Positions 11,301-20,945 of a DNA stretch of 64,000 bases are shown in pieces. The stretch is taken from assembly GCA_021521415.1 (NCBI GenBank), contig JAIQDT010007646.1:1-64000 (forward strand). The letters run 5' to 3'. The notes under the pieces are model-generated. The model was not told the origin of the DNA. It did not search any database and saw only the letters and a program-made list of their open reading frames with translations. The position numbers were made by a program, and so were the translations under genes. Within the stretch, counting starts at the first letter, position 1, and each line of letters starts with the position of its first letter. The stretch is from Bidens hawaiensis (lineage: Eukaryota > Streptophyta > Magnoliopsida > Asterales > Asteraceae).

Positions 11301-11897
11301 AGAGTAGAAAAGAAATCAGCAAAGGAGACAACGGTTGAGAAGAAAGCTGATGTCAAAACAAAGAAGCAAGTGACTGAATCAGCAAGAAGAAGTATATCTC
11401 CTAAGAAGCATGAGAAAGTGACCAAAAAGAACTATCAGCATTTGAGAATCAAACAAGATACTCAATCAGTTAAATCTGATGAATCTCAAGGATCACCTAG
11501 AAGTGAAAAGTTAAGAAACAAATGTGTCTTTTCAAGAAAGAAATCAATAAAACTGGTAGGTTATGAGAAGTTCTTATTGAAACATGGATATGAACCACAA
11601 GGTTTTCTTTGGAAACCTAAGACTGAGATTAAGGTTGAGATAGTTGCTGATGTGAGAGACTACTCTGAAAAGAAGGACTATGTGATAAAGGAGTATGCCA
11701 CTTACTCAGCTGAGTACCAGAGCTCAACCTCACTTGTTAAAAACCCAAGAGAGTGTGGTTATGAAATTGATAATTCAGACAACTTAGAAGTCCCTCATGA
11801 AGATCTTGAACCAACAACACTCACTTCCCAAGCTGTCACAGAAACTGAAAATGATGAGTTGCAAGCTGTAATGGCCTGCACTTCATCACTCAACTAA
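8337..11897 (+). pseudogene. E1 gag, unusually long copia Gag with two zinc knuckles (broken)
   Basis: The nucleocapsid/capsid precursor. Start ATG 8337 (MSGYEEQEVSTNKIPRLYG), supported by the matching E3 start. A W-to-stop TAG lies at 8412, then TAA 8985 and TGA 9378 in the same frame, then frameshifts. Regions in order: UBN2-like copia gag domain (to ~8985); a first C-x2-C-x4-H-x4-C knuckle at 9482-9523, itself carrying two stops; an N/Q-rich tract (9600-9800); a charged coiled-coil-like part (9984-10529). The final 415-codon open part (10650-11897) is rich in Lys/Glu and holds a second knuckle, CKKCDEYGHHTDSC (11127-11168). Total about 1,180 codons, far above usual copia Gag. The second knuckle is conserved in E3. 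Confidence 0.85.
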
Positions 11898-11919
11898 TCA
11901 AACTCTTTCTTTTGAGCAG
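11868..11919 (+). other. Possible short intron or frameshift zone at the E1 gag-pol junction
   Basis: The gag frame ends at TAA 11895-11897, and the protease frame begins just after TTTTGAGCAG (ends 11919). A GT at 11868 sits on a gag codon boundary, and removal of 52 bases would join gag to protease in frame. E3 has a matching acceptor (TTTGATTTGTGCAG, ends 38363). At 52 bases this is short for a plant intron, so I rate it as possible only. Confidence 0.3.
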
Positions 11920-12444
11920 GAACAGTCCACTCCTCTGAATGACATATGGTATATGGATAGTGGTTGTTCTAGGCACATGACTTGTGAGAAAAGATCACTT
12001 GTCAATTATGAAGAACAGTATGAAGGTCTTGTAGCCTTTGGGAGTGATGAAAATGGTGGAAAGATTATGGGGAAATGAATCTTGACAAATGGAAAAGTTT
12101 CATTTGACAATGTGTTTCATTTTGAAGGTCTTCATTACAATCTACTGAGTATATCACAAATGTGTGATAAAGGTTACAAAGTCAGCTTTGATGATTCCCA
12201 TTGTTTCATCTTAAAATCTGAGTTTGTGATCCCACCTGAAATGATTATGATGATGGCACCAAAAATAGGTAACTTGTATGAATTGAATATGAAAGAAGTT
12301 GTTTCAAGGGGAGGGGCTTGTTTTGTCTTCAAAGCCACTGACAATGAGTCAAAACTGTGGCATAGGAAACTGTGTCATGTGAACCTGAAAAACATGAACA
12401 GACTTGTGAAAGGTGAGCATGTCATTGGCTAACCCACAAGAGAA
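11920..12444 (+). pseudogene. E1 pol: protease and GAG-pre-integrase region
   Basis: Aspartic protease that processes the polyprotein. The active site MDSGCSRHMTC (near 11953) is the copia form and is intact. A TGA at 12076 breaks the frame in GKIMGK. From 12082 the frame runs through the protease C-half (YNLLSISQMCDKGYKV) into the pre-integrase zinc site LWHRKLCHVNLKNM, where the two histidines are present. A TAA at 12430 follows. The adjoining CSSC gives the two cysteines of the HHCC finger. Confidence 0.87.
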
Positions 12445-13600
12445 TTCAAATTGGAAGACCACTGTAGTTCATGTCAAAAAGGAAAGCAACACAAATCTAC
12501 TCTTAAGCCAAAGCTCATTAATTCAATTGATCAAGTACTTGAATTACTCTACATGGATCTTTTTGGTCATGTGAGTGTGCCAAGTATAAGAAAGAAAAGA
12601 TATTGCCTTGTGATCATTGATGACTATTCAAGATACACTTGGGTTTTTTTCTTAAATACCAAGGATGAGACTGCAGAGTTGATTAAGGGATGTGTAACAA
12701 TGATTGAGAACAAGTTGAATAATAAGGTCAAAATGATGAGAAGTGACAATGGCACATAGTTCAAAAATGGAGTTATGGAAGAGTTCTGTACACAGAAAGG
12801 AATATTACAGCAATTCTCAGCTCCTAGAACTCCTGAACAAAATGGTGTAGCAGAAAGAAGAAACAGAACACTAATTGAAGCTACAAGAACCATGTTACCA
12901 TATGCTAATTTGCCTGTTACATTTTGGGCAGAAGCCATAAAAACTGCATGTTATGTTCAGAACACGGTGCTTGTAAATAAAAGGCATAACAAGACTCCAT
13001 ATGAAATCTTCCATAATAGAAAGCCTTACATCAAGTTTTTCAAGCCCTTTGGATGCAAATGTTTTCTTCTGAACACTAGAGATTATTTGAACAAGTTTCA
13101 AACAAAATCTCTAGATTGTTTCTTTGTTGGATATTCTACAAACTCAAAAGCATATAGAGTATATGTAAAAGACCATTTGAGTGTTATATAATCATCTGAT
13201 ATCATCTTTAATGAGAATCAATTCAACATAGTTGATGGTGCAGCATGGATGTTTGATCATGAAAAGTTGATAAGGTCTTTCAAGACTTATCCTGAAGACT
13301 TTGATGACTCATTCTACAAGACCAGTGTAATTGATGAGAAAAAGAAGAAAACATTGGACTTGGAAGAATTATGGAAAAGGTTGCTAGAAAAGAAAAGGAA
13401 TACACTTTTGTGAAAAATTCCTCATGTGATGTTGTTGAGCAAGTTCAAGAAAATATTCAAGAAGACAATCACAGTCTTGAAAATGATCAAACTAAGATGA
13501 ATCAAAACAATCAATTTGTACAGGATAATCAAATTCAGAATGAGGGAAACACAAGCAACCAATCAAAGATGAAGCTGCATCTACTGCAAGGTTTCAAGAT
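12445..13600 (+). pseudogene. E1 pol: integrase core and C-terminal part
   Basis: Inserts element DNA into the genome. The DDE triad is readable: LLYMDLFG (first Asp, ~12555), MRSDNGT (second Asp, ~12745) and EQNGVAERRNRT (Glu, ~12850). A TAG at 12757 separates the second Asp from the Glu part. KPYIKFFKPFGCKCF and SLDCFFVGYS (to ~13130) are typical copia integrase C-terminal text. The linker to RT (13190-13600) is acidic and N/Q-rich with stop and frame changes. Non-functional as it stands. Confidence 0.87.
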
Positions 13601-14830
13601 TTGTTTCAGAGATTGAATTTAGAAAACAATGGTGCATCCACTTCAGGACAAAATAATGAAGAAGAACCAGAGTTTCATGATGCAGAAACTGATTTGATCA
13701 TTGAAGAACCAGAACTCAATGAGTCAAATCTTGATACAACTGTGTCTACAGATATGATTGTTAAGACTCCTTATGTGGAAAAGAATCATCCCTCTAAAAA
13801 ACATCATTGGAGATTTGCATGAAAGAGTCACAAGAAGTCACTTAGAAATTGCAAACATCTGTCATTACTCCTGCTTTCTATCCCAAATAGAGCCAAAGAA
13901 CATTGCTCAAGCACTGAAAGACAATTGTTGGGTTGAAGCAATGCAGGAAGAACTGGCACAGTTCAGAGACCTACATGTGTGGGATCTTGTTGATAAGCCA
14001 TTTGACAGATATGCAATTGGTACCAAATGGGTTTTTAGAAACAAAAGGGATGAGAGGGGTTTGGTGATTAAGAATAAAGGTAGACTTGTAGCACTGGGAT
14101 GTCTTCAAGAAGAAGGAATAAACTTTGAGGAAGTCTTCGCTCCTGTTGCAAGACTTGAAGCTATCAGGATCTTTCTTTCATATGTTGCCTCAAAGAAAAT
14201 TAGAGTGTTCCAGCTTGATTTTATGTCTGCATTCCTAAATGGAAAGATTGATGAAGAGGTGTATGTTGCTCAACCTCCAGGTTTTGAGGATCCAATGTAT
14301 CCAAATAGGGTGTATAAGTTTAACAAAGCCCTTTACGGATTGCATCAGGCTCCTAGAGCATAGTATGATGAGCTGTCAAATCATCTTATTGAAAATGGTT
14401 TTTTGAGAGGAGCCATTGACAAGACACTCTTCTATAAAAGAAAGGGGTCAGATTTGCTTCTGCTACAAGTATATGTTGATGATATCATCTTTGGTTCAAC
14501 CAATGAACAAATGTGTTTGGAGTTTGAAGGGATGATGAAATCCAAATACATCATGAGCTCTATGGGAGAGGTGAACTTCTTTCTTGGACTGCAAGTTCAA
14601 TAGAAAGCTGAGGGGATCTTCATCACCAAACTATGTATGTGCAGGACATCTTGAACAAGTTCAACTGTCATGAATACAAAACTGCTTCAACTCCAATGGA
14701 CAACAAAAAAAAGATGATTACTAATGAAAAAGGGGAGCCTGTGGATGAACATGAATATAGAGCCAAAATTGGTGTGTGTCCAATGGACACCAAAGATTCC
14801 AATCAAGTCCAAAAGTCTCCCACATGAATG
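13601..14830 (+). pseudogene. E1 pol: reverse transcriptase
   Basis: Copia [18 protein letters not shown] (13919), [44 protein letters not shown] and [12 protein letters not shown] are all readable, then a TAG replaces Trp (14361). The next stretch has the catalytic box QVYVDDIIFGS (~14468) with both aspartates. SMGEVNFFLGLQVQ is followed by a TAG at 14601. The tract from 14760 to 14830 is scrambled by a small deletion relative to E3 (41040-41140). Confidence 0.9.
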
Positions 14831-15382
14831 CTATTAAAAGAATATTCAGATATTTGAAGGAATGACCAGACTTAGGAATTTGGTATCCAAATAACCAATC
14901 TTTTGATCTGATTGCCTACACAGATAGTGATTATGATGGCTGTAACATGAGCAGAAAGTCAACCTCAGGTGGATGTCAATTTTTGGAGGGAAAGGCTAGT
15001 GTCTTGGCAATGCAAGAAGCAGAAGATTGTCTCAATATCAACTGCAGAAGCTGAATATGTTGCTGCATCTGCTTGCTGTGCACAAGTTCTATGAATTCAT
15101 AATCAGATGCTGGATTATGTTTTGAATTTTCTGAGCACCCATATTCTTATTGATAATACTTCTGCATACTTTACTGTTAAGAATCCAGTTCATCATTCTA
15201 AGACTAAGCACATTGAAATCAGACATCACTTCATTAGAGATTGCAATGAAAAAGGTTTGATTGAAATGCGAAGAGTTGATACAAGTGACAATTTGGCTGA
15301 CCTATTCACCAAACCACTTGATAGAACCAGGCTCAACTTTCTTTTGAAAGCCCTGCGAATGATCAACTTTGATGAGATCTGA
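14831..15382 (+). pseudogene. E1 pol: RNase H
   Basis: Degrades the RNA strand of the hybrid. FDLIAYTDSDYDGCNMSRKS (14900-14960) contains the first catalytic Asp. A frameshift near 14990-15100 disrupts the middle, where the Glu region is only recognisable by comparison with E3. The end is open (15107-15382): TKHIEIRHHFIRDCNEKGLI and DTSDNLADLFTKPL, the standard copia terminus. Confidence 0.88.
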
Positions 15383-16192
15383 TTAAGGATGTGTGCTTGG
15401 TTGTATACCTCTATGTGTTAACTGATTAATTTGTTTAGAGGTTTCACAAATTGAATGTTATCCGAATATGCTTGAGTATGTTACTGAGTATGCTACTGAA
15501 TATGTTGACTGCTGTGTGCTTTGACTGATTATGTGTGAAAAGAATGGCATGATTGATTTGATTAATATGTTTGCACGTTTGTCAGTTAAATGTTTGTTTG
15601 TGATGTTAAGATGAGTAGTCCTGATATGAATTACCTGTTAAATGCTTATCTGTCATCACTGCTTAATTGCTTGAATATGTGCTTTATCTGATCTTCTGAT
15701 GTTCTTAATATAGGATAGACATTGACTGTTAGTACTGTCTGTTTGTCTTGATTATGTTATGTTTGATTCAGATTTGATTACGTGCTGCAACTGTTTATGT
15801 CAAAATGTGTTTTATGTCAAAATTAATTGATAAAATGAATTTTCTAATGAATTTTGCATAAATACTCAATTTTGAATCAAAACATGAGAATGTTGTTAAT
15901 GGTGCAAAGATATGATAAGATTATTCAGTTCAATCTTTTGAGAAGCTTAAAAGAAGGATTTTTTAAAGAAAAGTCTCAAGTAGTTATTTTTGCTGAAAAT
16001 TATGTCATTTACCCAGTTGGAAGAACATGCACTTGTGCATGTTTGGTCTTTAAATCTCTACAGATTCAAAGGATATCGATTAACCTGAAAACTGAATGCA
16101 TTTAGGGCAATTATGACTTGTTTCTTATTCCTTCACTTAAAACTATGTCAATAGCTCTGACTTTGAAAGGACATATATTCACATGTATGTTT
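15383..16192 (+). other. E1 post-pol noncoding region (conserved in E3 and E6)
   Basis: No coding potential beyond an 83-codon chance frame. It aligns in patches with E3 (41631 onward) and E6 (minus, 51896 downward). One well-matched patch is AATGGTGCAAAGATATGATA at 15898, with E3 at 42142. It contains a perfect 9-bp hairpin at 16025-16044. Cut at 16192 by N1. Confidence 0.6.
16025..16044 (+). other. Hairpin in E1 post-pol region
   Basis: AACATGCAC-TT-GTGCATGTT is a perfect 9-bp stem. The E3 counterpart at 42269-42286 is ACATATAC-TT-GTATATGT. Two stem positions differ on both arms so that pairing is kept. Confidence 0.55.
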
Positions 16193-16725
16193 TGTTGGGA
16201 CTTATATTTTAGACCGACGCATCAAATTAATTTTTGGGTGAAAAATGTATTTTTTGGTCTCAACCAAGGGTGGATGGCTTGAAGACCAAGTCATGCTAGG
16301 CTAGTATAAATAGATGTTTTTTATTCATTTGTCTAGTATGAGTGACTGTATTGTGTATGTGTGAGATTTAGGGTTTTATCCCTTTGAGAGAGTCTCTGCC
16401 GCCAGGATGAGCTCTTCTAGTGGCGGCTGAGATATTTCTTAATTGATTGTATGTATGAGTGTTTCGTCTTAGGGTGAATCATTCGGCTAATATTTCATAC
16501 TACCTTTTCTATCTTGTTTGTGTTTTGATTACAATTGTTCATCCTACTTTATTGTTAATTGTTAATCAAATCAGGCTCTCTCCCAATACACCTCATCCGT
16601 CCAACTGATATCATCATTCAAGAGTGAATCTAAGTTAGATTCGATCCTAACCCTAGACCCGAGCTCCACACCGTTGACTGGTAACGACTATTTTCACGCT
16701 TCCGCACCGGGGCTCGGAAACCACA
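16193..16725 (+). repeat. N1 LTR (533 bp)
   Basis: Starts TGTTGGGACTTAT, ends CGGAAACCACA, directly before TTGGTATCAGAGCC. Contains TATAAATAG at 16305-16313 and a CTGCCGCCAGGATGAGCTC-like GC-rich patch near 16397. Homologous, inverted, to 24912-25441, 25679-26193 and 22762-22919. Confidence 0.88.
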
Positions 16726-16726
16726 A

Positions 16727-16740
16727 TTGGTATCAGAGCC
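16727..16740 (+). other. N1 primer binding site (iMet tRNA)
   Basis: TTGGTATCAGAGCC, an exact iMet match, one base after the LTR. Confidence 0.9.
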
Positions 16741-17196
16741 TGGGTTACCGAATCGTTCAGACTAATCGCTAAACAGATTCATTTCACTCTTGAATCCACC
16801 TTGGACGTTAAACGATGAAGTTCGTTGAAATTATTTTTGGGGGTTTTGAAATTATTTGATGATTCTGAGAAAAGTATATGGATTGATGTTTGGGTTGATG
16901 ACTCGTTTGGAGATCCAACATCAATTTCATGTTTATTTGGTCAAAACGGTCCAGATCTGATGTAACAGCGTTATTTGGCTTGTTTTGAGGCAACACTGTT
17001 CATCTGATTATTTCTAGATCTGAGAAGGTTGATTATGATATGAAGATAGGTTTCCTTGATTTCGAGATGACTTGGATAGGGCTATAGTGATTAATTTCAG
17101 ATTACGAAACTTGTTTTTGGATTTGAAAAATTAGGGTTTTGTGTGCTCGTACTGCACAAACAGTAGATGTTTGTTGAAAAATATTGCCGATGGTAC
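16741..17196 (+). other. N1 leader, noncoding
   Basis: No ORF. Matches N2 at 24450-24896 (inverted), and its first part matches 25442-25665. A conserved leader without gag. Confidence 0.6.
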
Positions 17197-17890
17197 AATT
17201 TGCTCGAGCACAGGTTATTTCGAGCACATCTTATATCGAGTACATCAAATTCGAGCACACTTTGTGAAACCCAGAGCATATCCTTTGTCTTCTGAAGAAA
17301 ACTATCTTTAAGTCTCGAGCACACTTTAATATGTATTCGAGCAGACTCTTTTTCGAGCATACTTTGTTTTGTCTTGAACAATTATGCTTGTGAAGAGAAA
17401 ACTCAAGTTTGTGTCGAGCACACCCTTGCTCCCGAGCATGCTTGGTGTTAAGTGAGAAAATGAAAAATCACAAGTACTCCCGAGCACACCCTTGCTCCCG
17501 AGCACACTTTTGCTCCCGAGCATGCTTGGTGGAAAATGAAAAAGCACTAAGTATTCCAGAGCACACTTGTACTTCCGAGTACACTTTGATCTCCGGGTAC
17601 ACTTTGTGTACTCGGTGAAAAATTGAAAAATCACAAGTGTTTTTGCTTCCGAGTACACTTTAGCTTTCCGAGTACAATTTGATTTCCGAGTACACTTTGA
17701 TTTCCGAGTACACTCAGCTTTCCGAGTACACTTTGATTTCCGAGTACACTTTGATTTCCGAGTACACTTTGCCTTCCTAGTACACTTTATGGTAGTGCAA
17801 AAAAAAAAAAAAAAAAATTGTGCAAGGAATGTACTCGGAGTATACTTTGTGCTAGGAAAAGTGCTCCCAAGCACATTGTGTGCTAGGAAA
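17197..17890 (+). repeat. Degenerate CGAGCACACTTT / CGAGTACACTTT array in N1
   Basis: Many irregularly spaced copies of [C/T]CGAG[C/T]ACACTTTG, in runs such as 17330-17430 and 17480-17620. Part of it (17649-17793) becomes a true 18-bp tandem array. A 20-base A run lies at about 17798. The long minus-strand frame across it is a by-product of an 18-bp period and is not called as a gene. Confidence 0.8.
17649..17793 (+). repeat. 18-bp tandem array, eight copies
   Basis: Consensus CCGAGTACACTTTGATTT. CCGAG (last copy CCTAG) starts at 17649, 17668, 17686, 17704, 17722, 17740, 17758 and 17776: one step of 19, then six of 18. N2 holds the same text but without this regular run, so the array expanded locally. 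Confidence 0.85.
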
Positions 17891-18357
17891 CAGAGTTTGT
17901 GAAACATTTCAAAGTTTTGAAGAAACTTTTGAGATTTTTGGTACCGTTGACCGTTTGACCAAGCTGTTCTCTACGGAAGATATATACCAGGGGTATTTTG
18001 GTAATTTTTCTCCAATCATCAACAAGCTTATGGAATTCAAACCTCATCCAATTTCACGATTTCATCAAAAGCTTTACAAGAACAAGTGTTGACCAAACTT
18101 ACGGATTTAATCACTTTTAGTGTAAACCAACTTTTGAATATGTTCATTTGAGATTTTTACAGTCTTGATGAGGATGATCAAGATTGTTTCACCCACACTT
18201 GATTTGAAGAAACGTTTATTAAAGGCAATTGCAACGAAATTGGGGGAGTAAAATCTTTGAATTTCATTGCAAATGGTTAGCTTTAAATCAAGTAAAAGAC
18301 TCAAGTTAAGGAAAAGTTGATCAAGATTAATAATCCAAGGTTTTTCAAAGATGTTTC
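17891..18357 (+). other. N1 internal 3' part, noncoding
   Basis: Matches N2 23161-23600 in inverted orientation. Contains ATTGGGGGAGT (~18240), a purine-rich tract that resembles the element's own polypurine tract. No ORF. Confidence 0.55.
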
Positions 18358-18797
18358 TGTTGGTGCATAATGTCAGTAGTTCATAGTCTAGTGTTTGTAA
18401 TCGAGTCTGTAATGTTAATTGTGTTTTGTTTATGTTTAAGCGAAGTCACTGACAAGTTCGCTTATCAGGCGAAGTTGTTAGTCAAGCGAAGTTAGCAACA
18501 ACTTCGCCTGAACATATCAGGCGAAGTTGTCGTGTATATATACCTAGGTTACGGCTTAGGTTAAGAGGTTCATCTAGTTCGTTCAGTTCGTGAATTGTAA
18601 GTCGTCAGACGTGTATTCAAGAGTTCTCTGTAATCAGTGATATTACATCACGTGTTTCGGTTATTATATAACGTGTGTTCGTTTATTTGTATCGTGTGTT
18701 TGTTTGATTCGTGTTCTACGCTCGTAACGACCTACGCAGGGATTCCGCACCTGTGTAGATCGAGATATCCCGTGCAGATCCATCCAGGGAACCTACA
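18358..18797 (+). repeat. E2 5' LTR (440 bp)
   Basis: Starts TGTTGGTGCATAATGTC, ends GGGAACCTACA just before ATTGGTATCAGAGC. U3 carries a GCGAAGTT/AACTTCGC cluster (18437-18530) right before the TATA box. Confidence 0.87.
18466..18543 (+). promoter_or_regulatory. E2 LTR promoter: inverted GCGAAGTT elements and TATA box
   Basis: CAGGCGAAGTTGTT (18466-18479) and AACAACTTCGCCTG (18497-18510) are perfect 14-bp inverted arms. A further GCGAAGTT lies between them, and another CAGGCGAAGTTGT follows at 18518. The TATA box GTATATATAC is at 18534-18543. The placement, repeated sites within 70 bases of TATA, resembles the repeated enhancer boxes known from Tnt1-type U3 regions. The binding factor is unknown. 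Confidence 0.6.
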
Positions 18798-18798
18798 A

Positions 18799-18812
18799 TT
18801 GGTATCAGAGCA
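18799..18812 (+). other. E2 primer binding site (iMet tRNA)
   Basis: TTGGTATCAGAGCA, one base after the LTR. Confidence 0.88.
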
Positions 18813-18989
18813 ATTGCTTGATTGTGTGGTTCGGGATATTCACGCGGGTGTAGAAATCGTCCCGTTTCGACTATTCGCGGGACGTGTTTTCTGTGTTTTT
18901 GTGTCATTTTTACCTCCTACCATCGTATTCAACCCTTTACACAGTCAAAAACCTCGAAAAACCCAGAAATCAGATCTGCAGAAACTTCG

Positions 18990-19215
18990 TGTTCATCAGG
19001 CGAAGTTGCCGTCACTGTTCGTAGGGTTTCGGCGAAGATATAAGGTTAAGCGAAGTTATCCACAACTTCGCCTACCTTCTCAAGTTCGCCTAACTCAAGC
19101 GAAGTTCTCTACAACTCCGCCTACCTCCTAAGTTCGCTTACCTCAAGAGAAGTTAAGAATCAGCGAAGTTCTTCAGCGAAGTTAAGACTTAAGCGAAGTT
19201 ATCCGTAACTTCGCC
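18990..19215 (+). repeat. GCGAAGTT / AACTTCGC array in the E2 leader
   Basis: About a dozen copies of AAGCGAAGTT, AACTTCGCCT and near variants in both orientations, for example around 19048, 19064, 19097, 19165, 19191 and 19206. Several face each other at short spacing (AAGCGAAGTTATCC...AACTTCGCCTAC), so the leader RNA could fold into several alternative hairpins. Same word as in the LTR U3. Confidence 0.75.
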
Positions 19216-19274
19216 TACAGTACTTTTCAGAAGAAATTTTTTTTGTTTTTCGGGTTTCTTAGTTTTTGAGAAAG

Positions 19275-20945
19275 ATGTCGTCAATTAACATCTCAGAGTT
19301 AGTTATGATGGAAGTAGAAGCAGGGTTAGCTACTAAGGCCCCAAAGTTGCTTAAAGGAACCGACTTCGTTGCTTGGAAGGATCGGTTCGAACAATATGTC
19401 AAGTACCAGGATGCGAAAATGTGGGTATGCATCCAGGATGGTTATATTCCACCAACTATGGAGTACGAAGGTCGTGATCAGATCAAGAAGTACAGCAAAA
19501 TGGAAGATGAAGAAAAGAAAATGTATGAGGCCGAGAGCAAGGCTCATGCTGCTATCACTATGGCTCTTCCACAAGAGATCCTTCATACTTTTAGAAAGTA
19601 CAAGACAGCAAGAGAGCTTTGGGAAGCTCTTGAGAACCGGTTTGAAGGAAATGTGGGAATTCGTGCTTCGAAGATCAAATTGCTCAAAACTCAATTCACG
19701 GTCTTCAAGTATCTGAAAAACGAATCACCTGATGATATCATCACCATATATTATCATCTGATGACTGAACTCAGCAACTATTCAATTGCATACAAAGAAG
19801 ATGAGATTGTTGAGAAGCTTCTTGATGCTCTCCCACCAAAATGGGAGATGTATACTGTGTTGATGAGAGAAGATAAAGTCTTTGCTGACTATGACCTTGA
19901 GACAGCAGTTAACAAGCTCCGAACCTTTGAGCTTAACATGGTTAGAAAGGAGACACCTACGGATCAGGTTAAAGATCCAGGTATGTATGGTGCTAAAGTC
20001 AACTCTAGTTCAGGTTCGAAGACTGAATCAGCTGCCTACTACTCGAAGGGAGAGTCGGGCGCCAACTCATTACATGAGGGGCATGTGTCAGTCAACACGA
20101 ATGGTGATGTTTGCTTTGTAGCAGGTGGATCTAGTGCATCTAAACCGCAAGCAAGCAAGAGTAGTTGCTCTCCAAGTATTCCTAGCAACAACTACTCTAA
20201 GATGCCTATGAGTGTCAAATCTGCTGAAGAGCAGTTTGCTCTCTATGCTTCTTTTATTGCTTCCTATGAGAACTACATTCAGGGGAAGATTGTTGATCCA
20301 GCTATGTTGGATGAAGACTATGACCAGATTGATGCTAATGATCTGGAAGAAATGGATCTGCAATGGCAGATGGCTATGATCGTGAGAAGAGTGAAACGGT
20401 TTATGAAAAAGACTGGAAGAAAGTTTGTCGGTGGAAGGCCAGGGTTTGACAAGACGAAGGTAAGATGTTACAACTGTCAGCAAAACGGCCACTTTGCTAA
20501 GGAGTGCAGAAATGAGCGTGTAGAACGTGGTCAAGGCAAGTCTACACAGCATAATGGGGGTAGTAAAGATTATAGTGCCATGATTTCCAGAGAAGATGGT
20601 GAATATAACTGGAACCTGCATTCTGAAGAAATCTTTGAACAGGCAAATTTGGCAAATGTTGAAAATGAAGAAAGTAAGAAAGCTACTGGAGAAGAAAAAG
20701 CTTTCATGGCTGATGTTAAAGACCAGCTCTCCGAGGTATGTTCTAAACCTACTTGTTCTAAATGTGAAAACTTGTCTGAGCAATTAGCAACTATAACTGA
20801 TCAGTATGTTAGTTTGGATGCTGAGTTTAAAACTCTAAAAGAAGATCATCATTTTACAAAAGCAAGAGAAAATAGCTATAAAGGATGGCCACTCTCAATT
20901 TCTATGATTACAGAAATAGAAACAGAATGGCTGGAAGGCAGATGA
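19275..20945 (+). CDS. E2 Gag (copia, UBN2 type), C-terminus replaced
   Basis: Capsid precursor. ATG 19275 (MSSINISELVMMEVEAGL) is chosen because it begins the gag homology, although the frame is open from a TTG nine bases earlier. Regions: N-terminal gag domain with FVAWKDRFEQYVKYQDAKMW; the UBN2 core, including LWEALENRFEGN and LDALPPKWEMYTVLM; a low-complexity S/G stretch; then the zinc knuckle CYNCQQNGHFAKEC (~20466-20507), an intact C-x2-C-x4-H-x4-C; then an acidic, weakly coiled tail. The frame has no stop over 550 codons. The last ~20 residues (from about 20880) read through E1-derived DNA and are not native. Confidence 0.88.
   Translation: MSSINISELVMMEVEAGLATKAPKLLKGTDFVAWKDRFEQYVKYQDAKMWVCIQDGYIPPTMEYEGRDQIKKYSKMEDEEKKMYEAESKAHAAITMALPQEILHTFRKYKTARELWEALENRFEGNVGIRASKIKLLKTQFTVFKYLKNESPDDIITIYYHLMTELSNYSIAYKEDEIVEKLLDALPPKWEMYTVLMREDKVFADYDLETAVNKLRTFELNMVRKETPTDQVKDPGMYGAKVNSSSGSKTESAAYYSKGESGANSLHEGHVSVNTNGDVCFVAGGSSASKPQASKSSCSPSIPSNNYSKMPMSVKSAEEQFALYASFIASYENYIQGKIVDPAMLDEDYDQIDANDLEEMDLQWQMAMIVRRVKRFMKKTGRKFVGGRPGFDKTKVRCYNCQQNGHFAKECRNERVERGQGKSTQHNGGSKDYSAMISREDGEYNWNLHSEEIFEQANLANVENEESKKATGEEKAFMADVKDQLSEVCSKPTCSKCENLSEQLATITDQYVSLDAEFKTLKEDHHFTKARENSYKGWPLSISMITEIETEWLEGR

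Larger units (their letters stand above)
16193..18357 (+). mobile_element. N1: non-autonomous LTR element, 3' truncated
   Basis: LTR (16193-16725), iMet primer site, then about 1.6 kb with no gag or pol. Its relative N2 shows the same LTR and internal text in the opposite orientation, so this is a family (a LARD/TRIM-like derivative), not decay of one copy. The internal domain is dominated by CGAGCACACTTT-type repeats. It sits in the E1 post-pol region. The last ~250 internal bases and the 3' LTR, seen in N2, are missing because E2 begins at 18358. Confidence 0.82.
18358..20884 (+). mobile_element. E2: Ty1/copia element, LTR and gag only (truncated)
   Basis: A different copia family: a 440-bp LTR, iMet primer site, repeat-rich leader and an almost undamaged gag. 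Pol and the 3' LTR are absent. At roughly 20860-20885 the sequence changes to the E1 extra ORF, so a deletion joined E2 to E1. Its gag is the best-preserved frame in the window, suggesting a younger insertion. Confidence 0.82.

Noticed and set aside
16727..16745. Possible tRNA-Met genes at the TGGTATCAGAGCC sites
   Set aside because: Only the 13-18 bases complementary to the tRNA 3' end are present, always next to an LTR; these are primer binding sites.
17649..17793. CRISPR-like array
   Set aside because: Units are head-to-tail 18-mers without unique spacers, in a plant retrotransposon.
17326..17907. 193-codon minus-strand frame with Lys-Cys-Thr-Arg-Lys-Ser hexapeptides
   Set aside because: It is the translation of the 18-bp tandem array and surrounding motifs; a period divisible by three keeps any frame open. 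N2 does not preserve it.
18637..19131. 164-codon plus-strand frame across the E2 LTR end and leader
   Set aside because: It crosses the LTR/primer-site boundary and the repeat array; the GCGAAGTT repeats keep it open. No domain.
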